Positions 1 through 8,111 of a DNA stretch of 64,000 nucleotides are shown here, piece after piece (position 1 is the stretch's first letter; each line of letters begins with the position of its first letter). Both the position numbers and the translations under genes were made by a program. The DNA is taken from NCBI RefSeq assembly GCF_001718695.1, contig NZ_CP013421.1, forward strand, positions 930,001 through 994,000. The letters are read 5' to 3'. The notes under the pieces are model-generated. The model made no database searches, was not told where the DNA came from, and was given only the letters and a program-made list of their open reading frames with translations. The DNA comes from Burkholderia ubonensis. Its GTDB lineage: Bacteria; Pseudomonadota; Gammaproteobacteria; Burkholderiales; Burkholderiaceae.

Positions 1-1415
1 CCCCCGCCGAGCGCGAGGAACAACCTGACCTGATCCGCCGCAACCTGCCCCTCAGCCGCCGCGACCTGCGCGCGCACGCTCGTCAACGTGCGCGTCGCAT
101 CCAGATCCGAAATGAACGACTCGCGCCCGGCCGTATAGAGCCGGTGCGTTTCGTCGGCGGAACTTCGCGCCGATTCGTAGGCCGTGCGCAGCGCATCGGT
201 GCGCTGCACGTCGGCCGCATAGGTCGCGAGGCTCGACTGCGTTTCGCGCAGCGCGTTCAGCACGACGCCGTCGAAGTGCGCGAGCGCGCCGCCGGTCGCC
301 GCTTCGGCTTCGTGCACGCGCGCACGCTGGCCGTTGATCGGGAACGCCCAGCTGATCAGCGGCCCGAACGACCAGCGGTTGGTGGTCGACGAGAACAGAT
401 CGGCGGCGACGCCGACCGAACCCGCGGATAACCCGATGCTCACCGACGGATACAACGCGGCGGTCGCCACGCCGATGCGGGCCGTGGCCGCCGCGAGCTG
501 GCGCTCGGCTTCGCGAACGTCGGGACGGCGGCGCAGCAGCGCGGCGCCGTCGCCGATCGGGATCGGTTGGCGCAGCTGCGGCAGCCGCTCGCATTCGGCG
601 ACGGCCTTCGGCAGATCTGCGGGCGCTCGCGCGAGCAAGGCGGCGAGCTGGTATTGAGCGATCTTGCGCCGGCCTTCGAAGCGCGGGATGTCGGCCGACA
701 GCGTGCGTACCTGCGTGACGCCGCGCGTCACGTCGGTCTGATTGCCGCGTCCCGCGTCGCGCAGCCGCTGCGACAGCTTCACACGCTGCTGCTGCAGCGC
801 GAGCGACTGCTTCGCGATCGCGAGTTCGTCGCCGGCGGAGCACGACTCGACGTACGCCCGCACCACATCCGCGACGACGGTGATGCGCGCGAGGTCGGCC
901 GCCGCCTGCACCGCGTCGCTGTCCGCGTGCGCGGCCTCGACGCCACGCCGCAGCTTGCCGAACAGATCGAGCTCGTACGACACGTTGATGCCGACCGCGC
1001 CTTCGTTGACGACCGGCAGCTTGTTCTCGAGCAGATACTGTTCGGCCGATTCCTGCGCGCGTTGCACGCCGGCTTCGGCGTGGCCCGAGAAGCCGCCCTG
1101 TTCGTTGGCGACCTCCAGCGCCGCGCGCGAGCGCGCGAGGTTCGCTGCGGCGACGCGCAGGTCGGTGTTCGATTTCAGCGCGCTCTGCACCAGCGCATTC
1201 AGCACCGGATCGTCGTACAGCTGCCACCAGTTGCCGGGCACCGCATCGCGCGAGACGAGCGCGCCGTCCGCATCGTCGAGCGCATGGTTCGCGAGCGGCG
1301 CATTCACGTATGCGTGCTGCGGCAGCGTGTAATCGGGGCCGACCGACTTGCACGCGCCGAGTGCGAGCGCGAGCGGCGCGAGCGCCGCCGCGAGGCGCAG
1401 CCCATGCCGCTTCAT
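1..1415 (-). CDS. Outer-membrane efflux lipoprotein of a tripartite exporter (NodT/OprM type), 3' end cut by window edge
   Basis: This is the outer-membrane channel that completes a tripartite pump with the HlyD adaptor and FUSC permease encoded just upstream. Reading from 1415 the protein opens MKRHGLRLAAALAPLALALGAC, a lipoprotein signal whose lipobox cysteine is about residue 22. The familiar KSVGPDY start of NodT-type lipoproteins follows, then two long alpha-helical repeats (for example VNEGAVGINVSYELDLFGKL in the first). About 471 codons are visible and the frame is still open at base 1, so the C-terminus lies outside the window. Its ATG overlaps the stop of the adaptor gene by four bases (ATGA, 1412-1415), so the two are translationally coupled in one operon. 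The family call is firm; the pump's substrate is inferred from its neighbours. Confidence 0.9.
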   Translation of the reverse strand, partial: MKRHGLRLAAALAPLALALGACKSVGPDYTLPQHAYVNAPLANHALDDADGALVSRDAVPGNWWQLYDDPVLNALVQSALKSNTDLRVAAANLARSRAALEVANEQGGFSGHAEAGVQRAQESAEQYLLENKLPVVNEGAVGINVSYELDLFGKLRRGVEAAHADSDAVQAAADLARITVVADVVRAYVESCSAGDELAIAKQSLALQQQRVKLSQRLRDAGRGNQTDVTRGVTQVRTLSADIPRFEGRRKIAQYQLAALLARAPADLPKAVAECERLPQLRQPIPIGDGAALLRRRPDVREAERQLAAATARIGVATAALYPSVSIGLSAGSVGVAADLFSSTTNRWSFGPLISWAFPINGQRARVHEAEAATGGALAHFDGVVLNALRETQSSLATYAADVQRTDALRTAYESARSSADETHRLYTAGRESFISDLDATRTLTSVRAQVAAAEGQVAADQVRLFLALGG

Positions 1416-2350
1416 TGCGATGCTCCAGTCGCGCTGGCCGCGGCGGGCGCCGATGCCGGCCGCGTCTTGTCGTCAGGGCGCGCGTCATGCGAGCGCACCG
1501 CGACGGTCGCGGTGCGGCCGGCGATCATCCGGAAATCGTCCGGCACCTCGTCGAGCACGACGCGCACCGGCACGCGCTGCGCGAGCCGCACCCAGCTGAA
1601 TGCCGGGTTCACGTTCGGCAGCAGGTTCGCGCCCTGCGTGCGGTCGCGATCCTCGATCGCGGCGACGATGCTCTGCACGTGGCCGCGCAGCGGATGCGGT
1701 TCGCCCATCACGACGATGTCGACCGGCTCGCCGATATGGATGCCGCGCAGCTTGGTTTCCTCGAAATAGCCGTCCACGCGGAACGAGTTTCGATCGACGA
1801 CCGACAGCACCGCACGGCCGGCCGCCACGTATTCGCCGGTGCGCGGCGCGCGGTCGTTCAGATAGCCGTCGACCGGGCTCACGATCGTGGTGCGCTGGAG
1901 ATTCAGTTTCGCGGTGTCGAGCGACACCTGCGCATCGGCGACGGCGGCTTCGCCCTGCTCGACGCGCGTGCGGCTTTCCTCGACCTGTTCGCTCGCCACC
2001 AGATTGCCGAGTTGCAGGTTGCGCGCATATTCGCGCTTCGCCTGGGCGAGCGTCGCGCGGCGCTGCGCGAGGGTCGCTTCGGCGAGGCGTTGCGCGAGCG
2101 TGTAGCGCGCCTGATCGATCACGAACAGCACCTGGCCGCGCTTGACCTCCTGGTTGTCGGCGACCTGCACCGACGTGATGAGGCCGGCCACGTCCGGCGC
2201 GACCTGGATCACGTCGGCGCGCACGTGCCCGTCGCGGGTCCACGGCGAGAACATGTAGTAATTGATGATGCGCCACAACACGAGGGCGGCCACGACGACG
2301 ACGATCAGCGTGAGCAGGATCTGTCCTGCCGAGTACCAGGTTTTTTTCAC
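1412..2350 (-). CDS. HlyD-family periplasmic adaptor (AaeA/EmrA-like)
   Basis: This 312-residue membrane-fusion protein would bridge the inner-membrane permease and the outer-membrane channel. It has one N-terminal transmembrane helix (about residues 9-29) followed by the YMFSPWTRDGHVRADV segment typical of AaeA-like adaptors. Next come a split lipoyl/barrel-sandwich domain (VAPDVAGLITSVQVADNQEV) and a coiled-coil hairpin rich in Ala/Glu/Arg around residues 85-155. The start codon is GTG at 2350, directly before a run of seven A; I see no strong Shine-Dalgarno, so translation may depend on the DUF1656 gene ending two bases upstream. The gene order FUSC-DUF1656-HlyD-OMF is that of aromatic carboxylic acid and fusaric acid exporters. 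The substrate is inferred. Confidence 0.9.
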   Translation of the reverse strand: MKKTWYSAGQILLTLIVVVVAALVLWRIINYYMFSPWTRDGHVRADVIQVAPDVAGLITSVQVADNQEVKRGQVLFVIDQARYTLAQRLAEATLAQRRATLAQAKREYARNLQLGNLVASEQVEESRTRVEQGEAAVADAQVSLDTAKLNLQRTTIVSPVDGYLNDRAPRTGEYVAAGRAVLSVVDRNSFRVDGYFEETKLRGIHIGEPVDIVVMGEPHPLRGHVQSIVAAIEDRDRTQGANLLPNVNPAFSWVRLAQRVPVRVVLDEVPDDFRMIAGRTATVAVRSHDARPDDKTRPASAPAAASATGASQ

Positions 2351-2352
2351 GA

Positions 2353-2565
2353 TTAGCTAGCCACGAGATGGTGAGACACGACCACGACGGCGGCAAGCAC
2401 GAACACGTAGATGCCGAGATCGAAGATCGAACGGTGCCAGACGAGGCGGTAGAAGCCGACGCGCTCGAGCAGCGCGCGCACGACGATGTTGATCAGATAC
2501 GCGATCAGCATCAGCACGAGGGGAGCCGGCACGAATACGCCGAAGATGTCGATTTCGCCGATCAT
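2353..2565 (-). CDS. DUF1656 small membrane protein (AaeX-like)
   Basis: A 70-residue protein with two hydrophobic helices (about residues 10-30 and 48-66). It has the DUF1656 pattern, starting MIGEIDIFGVFVPAPLVLM and containing GFYRLVWHRSIFDLGIYV. Members are found almost always between a FUSC permease and an HlyD adaptor, as here, and are thought to be small inner-membrane accessory subunits; their exact role is unknown. The start at 2565 was chosen because the motif begins there and the codon follows a GAG-containing leader. It lies 34 bases after the permease stop and 2 bases before the adaptor start. Confidence 0.88.
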   Translation of the reverse strand: MIGEIDIFGVFVPAPLVLMLIAYLINIVVRALLERVGFYRLVWHRSIFDLGIYVFVLAAVVVVSHHLVAS

Positions 2566-2599
2566 GGTCGCGCTCGGAAGGACGGGTGGGAAAGCCGGA

Positions 2600-4744
2600 T
2601 CATGCGCGTGCTCCGTCCGCCGTGGCCTGCGGCGGCTGCGCGGCCGCGGCCGGGTACAGCGACAGCCGCAGCCCGACGAGCGCGTGCAGCGTATTGCGCA
2701 AGCGCCGGTGCGCGGCGCGCGACGTCGGTGCCGCAGGCGTCGCGCCGGCCTCCGCCGCGCCGGCCGACGCGGCGTGCGGCCGGGTGCGGCCCGCCACGCG
2801 CCGCAGCGCATCGTCGATCGACGCGAGCAGCGCGGGCGGCGCCGGCTGCCGTGCGTTGGCGGCCGCGCAGTGCGCGTAGTGATCGGTGACGCCGGCCAGC
2901 ACGCGGTCGATCGCATCGGGCACGTCGCCCGACAGTCTGCGGCGCGCGCGGCGCAGGTCGAGCGCGTTCAGCGCGATGCGCAGGTCGCGGAAGCTCTCGA
3001 TCGACGGATGACGATGATCGTCCGACGCGCCGAGCCGCGGCAGCAATTGCGTGACGCGATCGAGCATCCGCGACGCATGGTTGCGCTGGTCGTCGAGCGG
3101 CTGCGTCGACGCGGAGCGCGCGACGTCCTCCCAGCCCGAGCGCAGCAGCCGTCGCACGGCGAGTTCGGCGCCGAACGGCCGCGTCGCGCGCGTCCACAGA
3201 TACGCGAACAGCAACCCGGCGACACCGGCGAGGTTGCTGTTCAGGAACACGAAGAAGTCGGCGTCGTACGCGCTTTGGATGCTGATGAAGGTCGCCGTGT
3301 TGACGGCGACGAGCATCGTCACCATGTTGAACTGCGGGCGCGGCAGCAGCGTGCCGATCAGGATGAACGGGCCGGCGAACATCAGCACGAGCATCGCGAA
3401 GTCGTGCACGTGCGGCAGCACGGCGAACAGGTACAGGCCCGCGAACACGACGCTCGCGGCGGTCGCGAGGAAGAACTTGAACACGAGCGGTGCGGGCTCG
3501 TCGAGCGCGGCGAAGAAGCTGCATGCGACGGCGGCCAGCGTGACCGCGCCGGCGCCGTCGTGCCAGCCCGACGCGATCCACAGCCAGCACGCGAACACGA
3601 TCGCGCCGGCCACGGTGAGCGTCGAGAACAGCATCATCCCGCGATCGAAGAAACGCTCGGTGCCGCCGAGCCGCCAGTGCCTGAAACGCGGCTGCCAGAT
3701 GCCCGACTCGTTCGCGATCAGCGCGCGCAGCGAGCGGCAGTCCTGCCAGATGTCGATGACCTGACGCAGCCGCCACAGCGCATTCGACAGCAGCGCGCCG
3801 TCCCAGCTCGCGAGTGCGCTGTCGGGCGGCTGCAGCGACGCGATGCGCGCGCGCAGGTCGTCCGCGGCCGGATCGTGCGCCATCTCGCCGCCGGTGTCGG
3901 CCTTCACGGCCGGCAGCGGCGCATCGAACCACTTCGCGGCGTCGGCGAGCAGCGCGTCGAGCCCGGGCGGCCGCACTTTCAGTTCGCGCATCAGCGCGAC
4001 GAGCGGGTCGGCCAGCGACGACATCAGCGGCAGGAACAGCTGCATCCGGCCCGCGAGCGCCTGCGCGCGCTCGAGCACGCGCGGATGCGCGTGGTCGTAG
4101 CTCAGCTGGCTCAGCAGAAACTCGAGGCCGGTGATGGTGGCGGCGAGGCGCTGGCGGCACGCGGACAGCGCCTTGCCCGCGAGATGCCCGGACAACGTCT
4201 CGCGCCCGTAGAACGCGGCATCCTTGAACCATGCATCGGTGCGTTCGATCAGCGTCGGCGCGAGCCGGTTCGGGAACACGGTGCTGCCGACCACGCTCGC
4301 GCACACGATGCCGAGGACGATCTCCTCGGTGCGGGCGATCGCGACGTCGAAGATCGTCGACGGATCGGCCACCGTCGGCAGCGCGATGAGCGGCATCGTG
4401 TAACCGGCCAGCATGAACACGTAGCTGCGCGCGGTGCGGTCCGAGATCGCGAGGTAGAGCAGCGTGCCGCACCACGTCGCGACGATGATGCTGAACAGGA
4501 TCGGCGTCTCGACGAATGGCGGCACGAACAGGATCGCGGCGGCTGCGCCGAGCGCGGTGCCGAGCGCGCGATACAGCGCCTTGGAACGCGTCGCGCCGAC
4601 GAACGGATTCGACACGATGTAGACGCTCGCCATCGCCCAGTGCGGGCGCGGCAGCTGGAAGAACAGGCCGAGATAAAGCGCCAGCATCGACGCCGCGAAC
4701 GTCTTGGTCGAGAACAGCCAGTCGCGAACGCTTGGATAGGTCAT
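2600..4744 (-). CDS. FUSC-family inner-membrane exporter (AaeB/fusaric-acid-resistance type)
   Basis: A 714-residue inner-membrane permease with the duplicated FUSC architecture. A hydrophobic block spans about residues 15-175, a soluble region follows, and a second hydrophobic block lies at about 385-520, before a C-terminal cytoplasmic tail. The opening MTYPSVRDWLFSTKTFAASM and the RPHWAMASVYIVSNPFVGAT stretch are typical of AaeB/YccS-like proteins. The family exports aromatic carboxylic acids or fusaric acid in complex with an HlyD adaptor and an outer-membrane factor, both encoded downstream. The ATG at 4744 overlaps the MarR stop (ATGA, 4741-4744), so regulator and pump are co-transcribed. 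The substrate is not deducible from sequence alone. Confidence 0.9.
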   Translation of the reverse strand: MTYPSVRDWLFSTKTFAASMLALYLGLFFQLPRPHWAMASVYIVSNPFVGATRSKALYRALGTALGAAAAILFVPPFVETPILFSIIVATWCGTLLYLAISDRTARSYVFMLAGYTMPLIALPTVADPSTIFDVAIARTEEIVLGIVCASVVGSTVFPNRLAPTLIERTDAWFKDAAFYGRETLSGHLAGKALSACRQRLAATITGLEFLLSQLSYDHAHPRVLERAQALAGRMQLFLPLMSSLADPLVALMRELKVRPPGLDALLADAAKWFDAPLPAVKADTGGEMAHDPAADDLRARIASLQPPDSALASWDGALLSNALWRLRQVIDIWQDCRSLRALIANESGIWQPRFRHWRLGGTERFFDRGMMLFSTLTVAGAIVFACWLWIASGWHDGAGAVTLAAVACSFFAALDEPAPLVFKFFLATAASVVFAGLYLFAVLPHVHDFAMLVLMFAGPFILIGTLLPRPQFNMVTMLVAVNTATFISIQSAYDADFFVFLNSNLAGVAGLLFAYLWTRATRPFGAELAVRRLLRSGWEDVARSASTQPLDDQRNHASRMLDRVTQLLPRLGASDDHRHPSIESFRDLRIALNALDLRRARRRLSGDVPDAIDRVLAGVTDHYAHCAAANARQPAPPALLASIDDALRRVAGRTRPHAASAGAAEAGATPAAPTSRAAHRRLRNTLHALVGLRLSLYPAAAAQPPQATADGARA

Positions 4745-5220
4745 GACGCGGAACTGGCGGATTGCGGCGCGCCCGGTGCCGGGTTCGGCACGTCGGCGGC
4801 GTTGAACGCATTCAGCACGCGCAGCGTCGCCTCGAGGTCGGCGCGCGACACGCCCTTGAGCACCTGCGCGCGCAGCACGCGCAGGTCTTCTTCCATCTTC
4901 GCGGTGACCGAGCGGCCGGCGGCCGTCAGCGAGATCGTTTTCGCGCGACGATCGTACGGGTCCTCGTCGCGGCGCGCGAGACCGGCCGCGCACAGCTGGT
5001 CGAGCAGCCGCACGAGCGACGGCCCCTCGATGCCGACGTGTTCGGCCAGCGTGCCCTGGCGCACACCTTCGCCCAGGCGCCCGGCGATCAGCAGCGGCGT
5101 GGCGCAGGCCTCGGACACGTTGTACGCGGTCAGCACCGCGTCGCTGGTGCGGCGCCACTTGCGCGCGCTGAGCACCAGCAGGCTGCTGACGGCGAGGCGG
5201 AGATCGGGCAGATTCGTCAT
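4741..5220 (-). CDS. MarR-family transcriptional regulator of the efflux operon
   Basis: A 159-residue winged-helix regulator with the MarR core. The recognition helix region is TLAEHVGIEGPSLVRLLDQL and the wing is DPYDRRAKTISLTAAG. It is the first gene of the efflux operon and overlaps the FUSC gene by four bases, so it most likely represses its own operon and is relieved by an exported aromatic ligand. That role is inference; MarR control of such pumps is common. The start at 5220 lies only about one base from the expected transcript start of the promoter described separately, so the message may be leaderless. Confidence 0.9.
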   Translation of the reverse strand: MTNLPDLRLAVSSLLVLSARKWRRTSDAVLTAYNVSEACATPLLIAGRLGEGVRQGTLAEHVGIEGPSLVRLLDQLCAAGLARRDEDPYDRRAKTISLTAAGRSVTAKMEEDLRVLRAQVLKGVSRADLEATLRVLNAFNAADVPNPAPGAPQSASSAS

Positions 5221-5227
5221 GCACGAG

Positions 5228-5256
5228 ATGATAGGGGCAAAGTAATTCGATAGCAA
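5228..5256 (-). promoter_or_regulatory. Predicted sigma-70 promoter of the MarR-efflux operon
   Basis: On the minus strand a -35 TTGCTA (5251-5256) and a -10 TATCAT (5228-5233) are separated by 17 bases. The predicted start of transcription falls at about 5221, next to the ATG at 5218-5220. The AT-rich stretch here stands out from the GC-rich surroundings. Confidence 0.55.
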
Positions 5257-5585
5257 ACTACCGTTTTTGTCATGCGGATGTCTTGCAGCTTCTGTGCATC
5301 GGCCGCGCAACGGCTGTCCAAAGCCGCGGTGCGCCGACCGACGAAGCTGCGGTTCACGAGCCGGTGACAAGCGGGTGGTGCGGTGCCGCATCGCCCGACC
5401 GATCGATTGGTCGTACCGTTGGTGTCGACGTGCGCCATGGCGGTGCAGGACACCGGGCACGCACCATGCGCGATGTCACGCGCGGCACGCGACACCCGCA
5501 TCACACCGCACGCAATTGCACTAGGACAATATTTTGAGGGTGTCTTTCTGAGCGACCATGCGCAGGCAACGACGGAGACATCGAG
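5257..5585. other. Divergent intergenic region between efflux operon and enuR
   Basis: About 330 bases without a convincing gene. The left end carries the MarR promoter. The right end has an AT-rich patch (5513-5536) containing AGGACAATATTTTG, which resembles the AGGACATT seen before eutB and may be part of the enuR promoter or operator. The enuR ribosome-binding site ACGGAG (5572-5577) is 8 bases before its ATG. The rest shows nothing I can name. Confidence 0.5.
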
Positions 5586-6998
5586 ATGGGACGGACCGAG
5601 GTATCTGCGCGCTGGCACGAAGCGATCGGCGCGCTGCGCGGCATCGAGTCGAAATACAAGCGGCTCGTGAAGGCGATCGCCGCCGACATCGACAGCGGCG
5701 CGCTCGCCGCGGGCGCGCGGCTCGCGCCGCAGCGCGACGTCGCAGCAAGCCTCGGCGTCAGCGTGCAGACGGTCACGAACGCCTACAAGGAACTTGAAAG
5801 GCAAGGGCTGATCCGCTGCGAAGTCGGCCGCGGCAGCTTCGTCGCCGCGCGCGTCACCGAATCGATGTCGAACTACATCCTCGACACGGCCGAACGCGAG
5901 CTGGTCGACTTCTCGATTGCTCGGATCGTCCATACGCCCGAGCACGACGCCGCGTGGCGCGCCGTCTGCGCGGCGCTGGCCGATGCCGGCGACCAGCCGT
6001 GGATCCGCTCGTTCCGCCCGATTGCCGGCCTCGACGCGCATCGCGAGGCCGGCGCCGCGTGGCTGGCGTCGCTGAACCTCGCGGTCGACCGCGAATCGCT
6101 GCTGATCACCAACGGGACGGCGCACGGCATCTTCCTCGCGCTCGCCTCGATCGTCGGGCCCGGCGACACCGTGCTGTGCGAGAGCCTGACCGACCACGGC
6201 GTGATCGGCTCCGCGAACGTGCTCGGGTTTACGCTGAAAGGACTCGAGATCGACGAGCACGGCATTCGCCCCGAGCATTTCGAGGAGATGTGCGACGGCG
6301 AACGCATCAGCGCGCTGGTCTGCACGCCGACGCTGAACAATCCGACGGTGTCGGTAATGCCCGACTCGCGCCGCAAGTCGATCGCACGCATCGCGTCGCG
6401 CTACGGCGTCTACGTGATCGAGGACGACGTGTACGGGCCGTTGCCGGCGAGAACGGCCACGCCGATCGCGAGCCTCATACCGGAGCTCGGCTTCTACTGC
6501 ACCAGCATGACGAAATCGGTGCTGACGGGGCTGCGCACCGGTTATCTCGCGATGCCGCGGCGGCTCGCGCTGCGCGTGGAGAGCGTGTTGCGCGTGAGCA
6601 GCTGGATGGCGACCTCGCCGATCGCGGAGATCGCGACCCGCTGGATCGTCGACGGCACCGCCCGGCGGCTCGTTGAACTGCAGCGGCAACGGCTCGCGCT
6701 GCGCCAGGAGATGGTGAAGGCCGCGCTCGGCCCGTACATCCTCGGCGCGCATCCGAACGCGTTGTCCGCGTGGCTGCGCGTGCCCGACTACTGGCAGGCC
6801 GACCGGCTCGTCCGTGAGCTGCGCACGCGCAAGATCGCGGTGACGTCGCCCGACCCGTTCGTGGTCGGCGGCGCCGAGCGGCCGAACGCGGTGCGCGTGT
6901 GCATCGGCGCGGAGACCACCGACGCCGCGTGCAACGCGGCGCTCGAGACCATCGCGCGCGTGTTCGAACAGTATCCGCACGTGCACGACTTCCACTGA
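5586..6998 (+). CDS. enuR: EnuR, MocR/GntR-type PLP-dependent regulator of ectoine catabolism
   Basis: A 470-residue MocR-family regulator. An N-terminal GntR winged helix (about residues 20-90; APQRDVAASLGVSVQTVTNAYKEL is the HTH) is joined by a linker to an aminotransferase fold I domain. The PLP-binding lysine is Lys310 in the motif SMTKS, preceded by the conserved IEDDVYGPL (about 278-286). In Ruegeria and other Proteobacteria EnuR represses ectoine uptake and degradation genes. It is relieved by the intermediates N-alpha-acetyl-DABA and DABA, which react with the PLP. Position directly before eutB in a cluster of the standard order supports the name. The gene is divergent from the MarR efflux operon. 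Confidence 0.88.
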   Translation: MGRTEVSARWHEAIGALRGIESKYKRLVKAIAADIDSGALAAGARLAPQRDVAASLGVSVQTVTNAYKELERQGLIRCEVGRGSFVAARVTESMSNYILDTAERELVDFSIARIVHTPEHDAAWRAVCAALADAGDQPWIRSFRPIAGLDAHREAGAAWLASLNLAVDRESLLITNGTAHGIFLALASIVGPGDTVLCESLTDHGVIGSANVLGFTLKGLEIDEHGIRPEHFEEMCDGERISALVCTPTLNNPTVSVMPDSRRKSIARIASRYGVYVIEDDVYGPLPARTATPIASLIPELGFYCTSMTKSVLTGLRTGYLAMPRRLALRVESVLRVSSWMATSPIAEIATRWIVDGTARRLVELQRQRLALRQEMVKAALGPYILGAHPNALSAWLRVPDYWQADRLVRELRTRKIAVTSPDPFVVGGAERPNAVRVCIGAETTDAACNAALETIARVFEQYPHVHDFH

Positions 6999-7026
6999 AG
7001 CGACGGCCGCTCCCGACGCCCGTCAC

Positions 7027-7101
7027 CTGATACCTGATACCTGATACCCGATACGCGCCGCACAATGTATCAGGACATTCGAAAGCGCCATTTGGAACAT
7101 T
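7027..7101. promoter_or_regulatory. Repeat-rich candidate operator region between enuR and eutB
   Basis: The 140-base gap contains four head-to-tail copies of the 7-mer CTGATAC (7027-7054, the last one CCGATAC). An inverted copy GTATCAGG (7067-7074) follows. It overlaps GGACATT (7073-7079), which recurs as GGAACATT (7094-7101) exactly 21 bases, about two helical turns, further on. Direct repeats are the usual operator form for MocR regulators, so this is the likely EnuR site. The repeats are seen directly; regulator binding is inferred. Confidence 0.5.
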
Positions 7102-7138
7102 AGACTGGATCGCACCATATCGATGAGGCGTGCGTTCC

Positions 7139-8110
7139 ATGTCCTTCCTGTCGCTGTCCGACGTCTATCGCGCACGCCGACGCATTGCCGGGCATGCGTG
7201 CGTCACGCCGCTCGTCGGCTCGGCCGCGCTGTCGGCGCGGCTCGGCGTGCCGGTCCATCTGAAGCTCGAGACGCTGCAGCCGACCGGCAGCTTCAAGCTG
7301 CGCGGGGCGACCAATGCGCTCGCCGAGCTGGCCGCGCAGCACGTGACGCGCGTCGTCACTGCGTCGACCGGCAATCATGGCCGTGCGGTCGCGCATGCGG
7401 CGCGTGCGTTCGGTATCGAGGTGACAGTGTGCATGTCGTCGCTGGTGCCGGCGAACAAGGTCGACGCGGTGGCCGCGCTCGGCGCGCGGATCGTGATCGC
7501 CGGCGACAGCCAGGACGACGCGCAAGCCGCCGCGCGGCAGCTCGTGCGCGATGAAGGCTACGTGTACGTGCCGCCGTTCGACGACCCGCGCATCGTCGCC
7601 GGGCAGGCGACGATCGGCGTCGAGATCCTCGAAGCGTTGCCGGATGCGGGCACGCTCGTCGTGCCGCTGTCGGGCGGCGGACTGTTCAGCGGCGTCGCGT
7701 TCGCGGCGAAGGCGATCCGCCCGTCGCTCGCGGTGATCGGCGTGTCGATGGCGCGCGGCGCGGCGATGCACGCGAGCATCGCGGCCGGTCATCCGGTCGA
7801 CGTCGACGAACGGCCGACGCTCGCCGATTCGCTCGGCGGCGGCATCGGCCTCCACAACCGCTACACGTTCGAGATGACGCGCGCGCTGATCGACGAGATC
7901 GTCCTGCTCGACGAACCGGCGATCGCGCGCGGCATCGCGCATGCATATCGCGAAGAGCGGCTGGTCGTCGAAGGCGCCGGCGCCGTCGGCATCGCCGCGC
8001 TGCTCGACGAGCGGATCGCGCGTCGCGATTGCGACGGCCCGATCGTCGTCGTCGTCAGCGGCGCGAACATCGACATGGGCGTGCATCGCCGTATCGTCTC
8101 GGAGCACTGA
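7139..8110 (+). CDS. eutB: Hydroxyectoine utilization dehydratase EutB (threonine dehydratase-like)
   Basis: A 323-residue fold-type II PLP enzyme. The Schiff-base lysine is Lys53 in TGSFKLRGATNA and the phosphate-binding loop is the SGGGLFSG stretch near residue 180. It resembles serine/threonine dehydratases. In this cluster context it is EutB, which works with EutC to convert hydroxyectoine-derived intermediates into the ectoine route; the exact chemistry was unsettled when the genes were named. I chose the ATG at 7139 because a GAGG lies 10 bases before it. A GTG at 7130 and an out-of-frame ATG at 7123 are alternatives I do not favour. EutC begins one base after its stop. Confidence 0.85.
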   Translation: MSFLSLSDVYRARRRIAGHACVTPLVGSAALSARLGVPVHLKLETLQPTGSFKLRGATNALAELAAQHVTRVVTASTGNHGRAVAHAARAFGIEVTVCMSSLVPANKVDAVAALGARIVIAGDSQDDAQAAARQLVRDEGYVYVPPFDDPRIVAGQATIGVEILEALPDAGTLVVPLSGGGLFSGVAFAAKAIRPSLAVIGVSMARGAAMHASIAAGHPVDVDERPTLADSLGGGIGLHNRYTFEMTRALIDEIVLLDEPAIARGIAHAYREERLVVEGAGAVGIAALLDERIARRDCDGPIVVVVSGANIDMGVHRRIVSEH

Positions 8111-8111
8111 C

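Noticed and set aside
2486..5245. A 919-codon open frame on the plus strand antisense to the FUSC and MarR genes
   Set aside because: The translation is Arg/Gln/His-rich with no domain, and the opposite strand encodes well-conserved families. Long antisense frames are normal in DNA this GC-rich.
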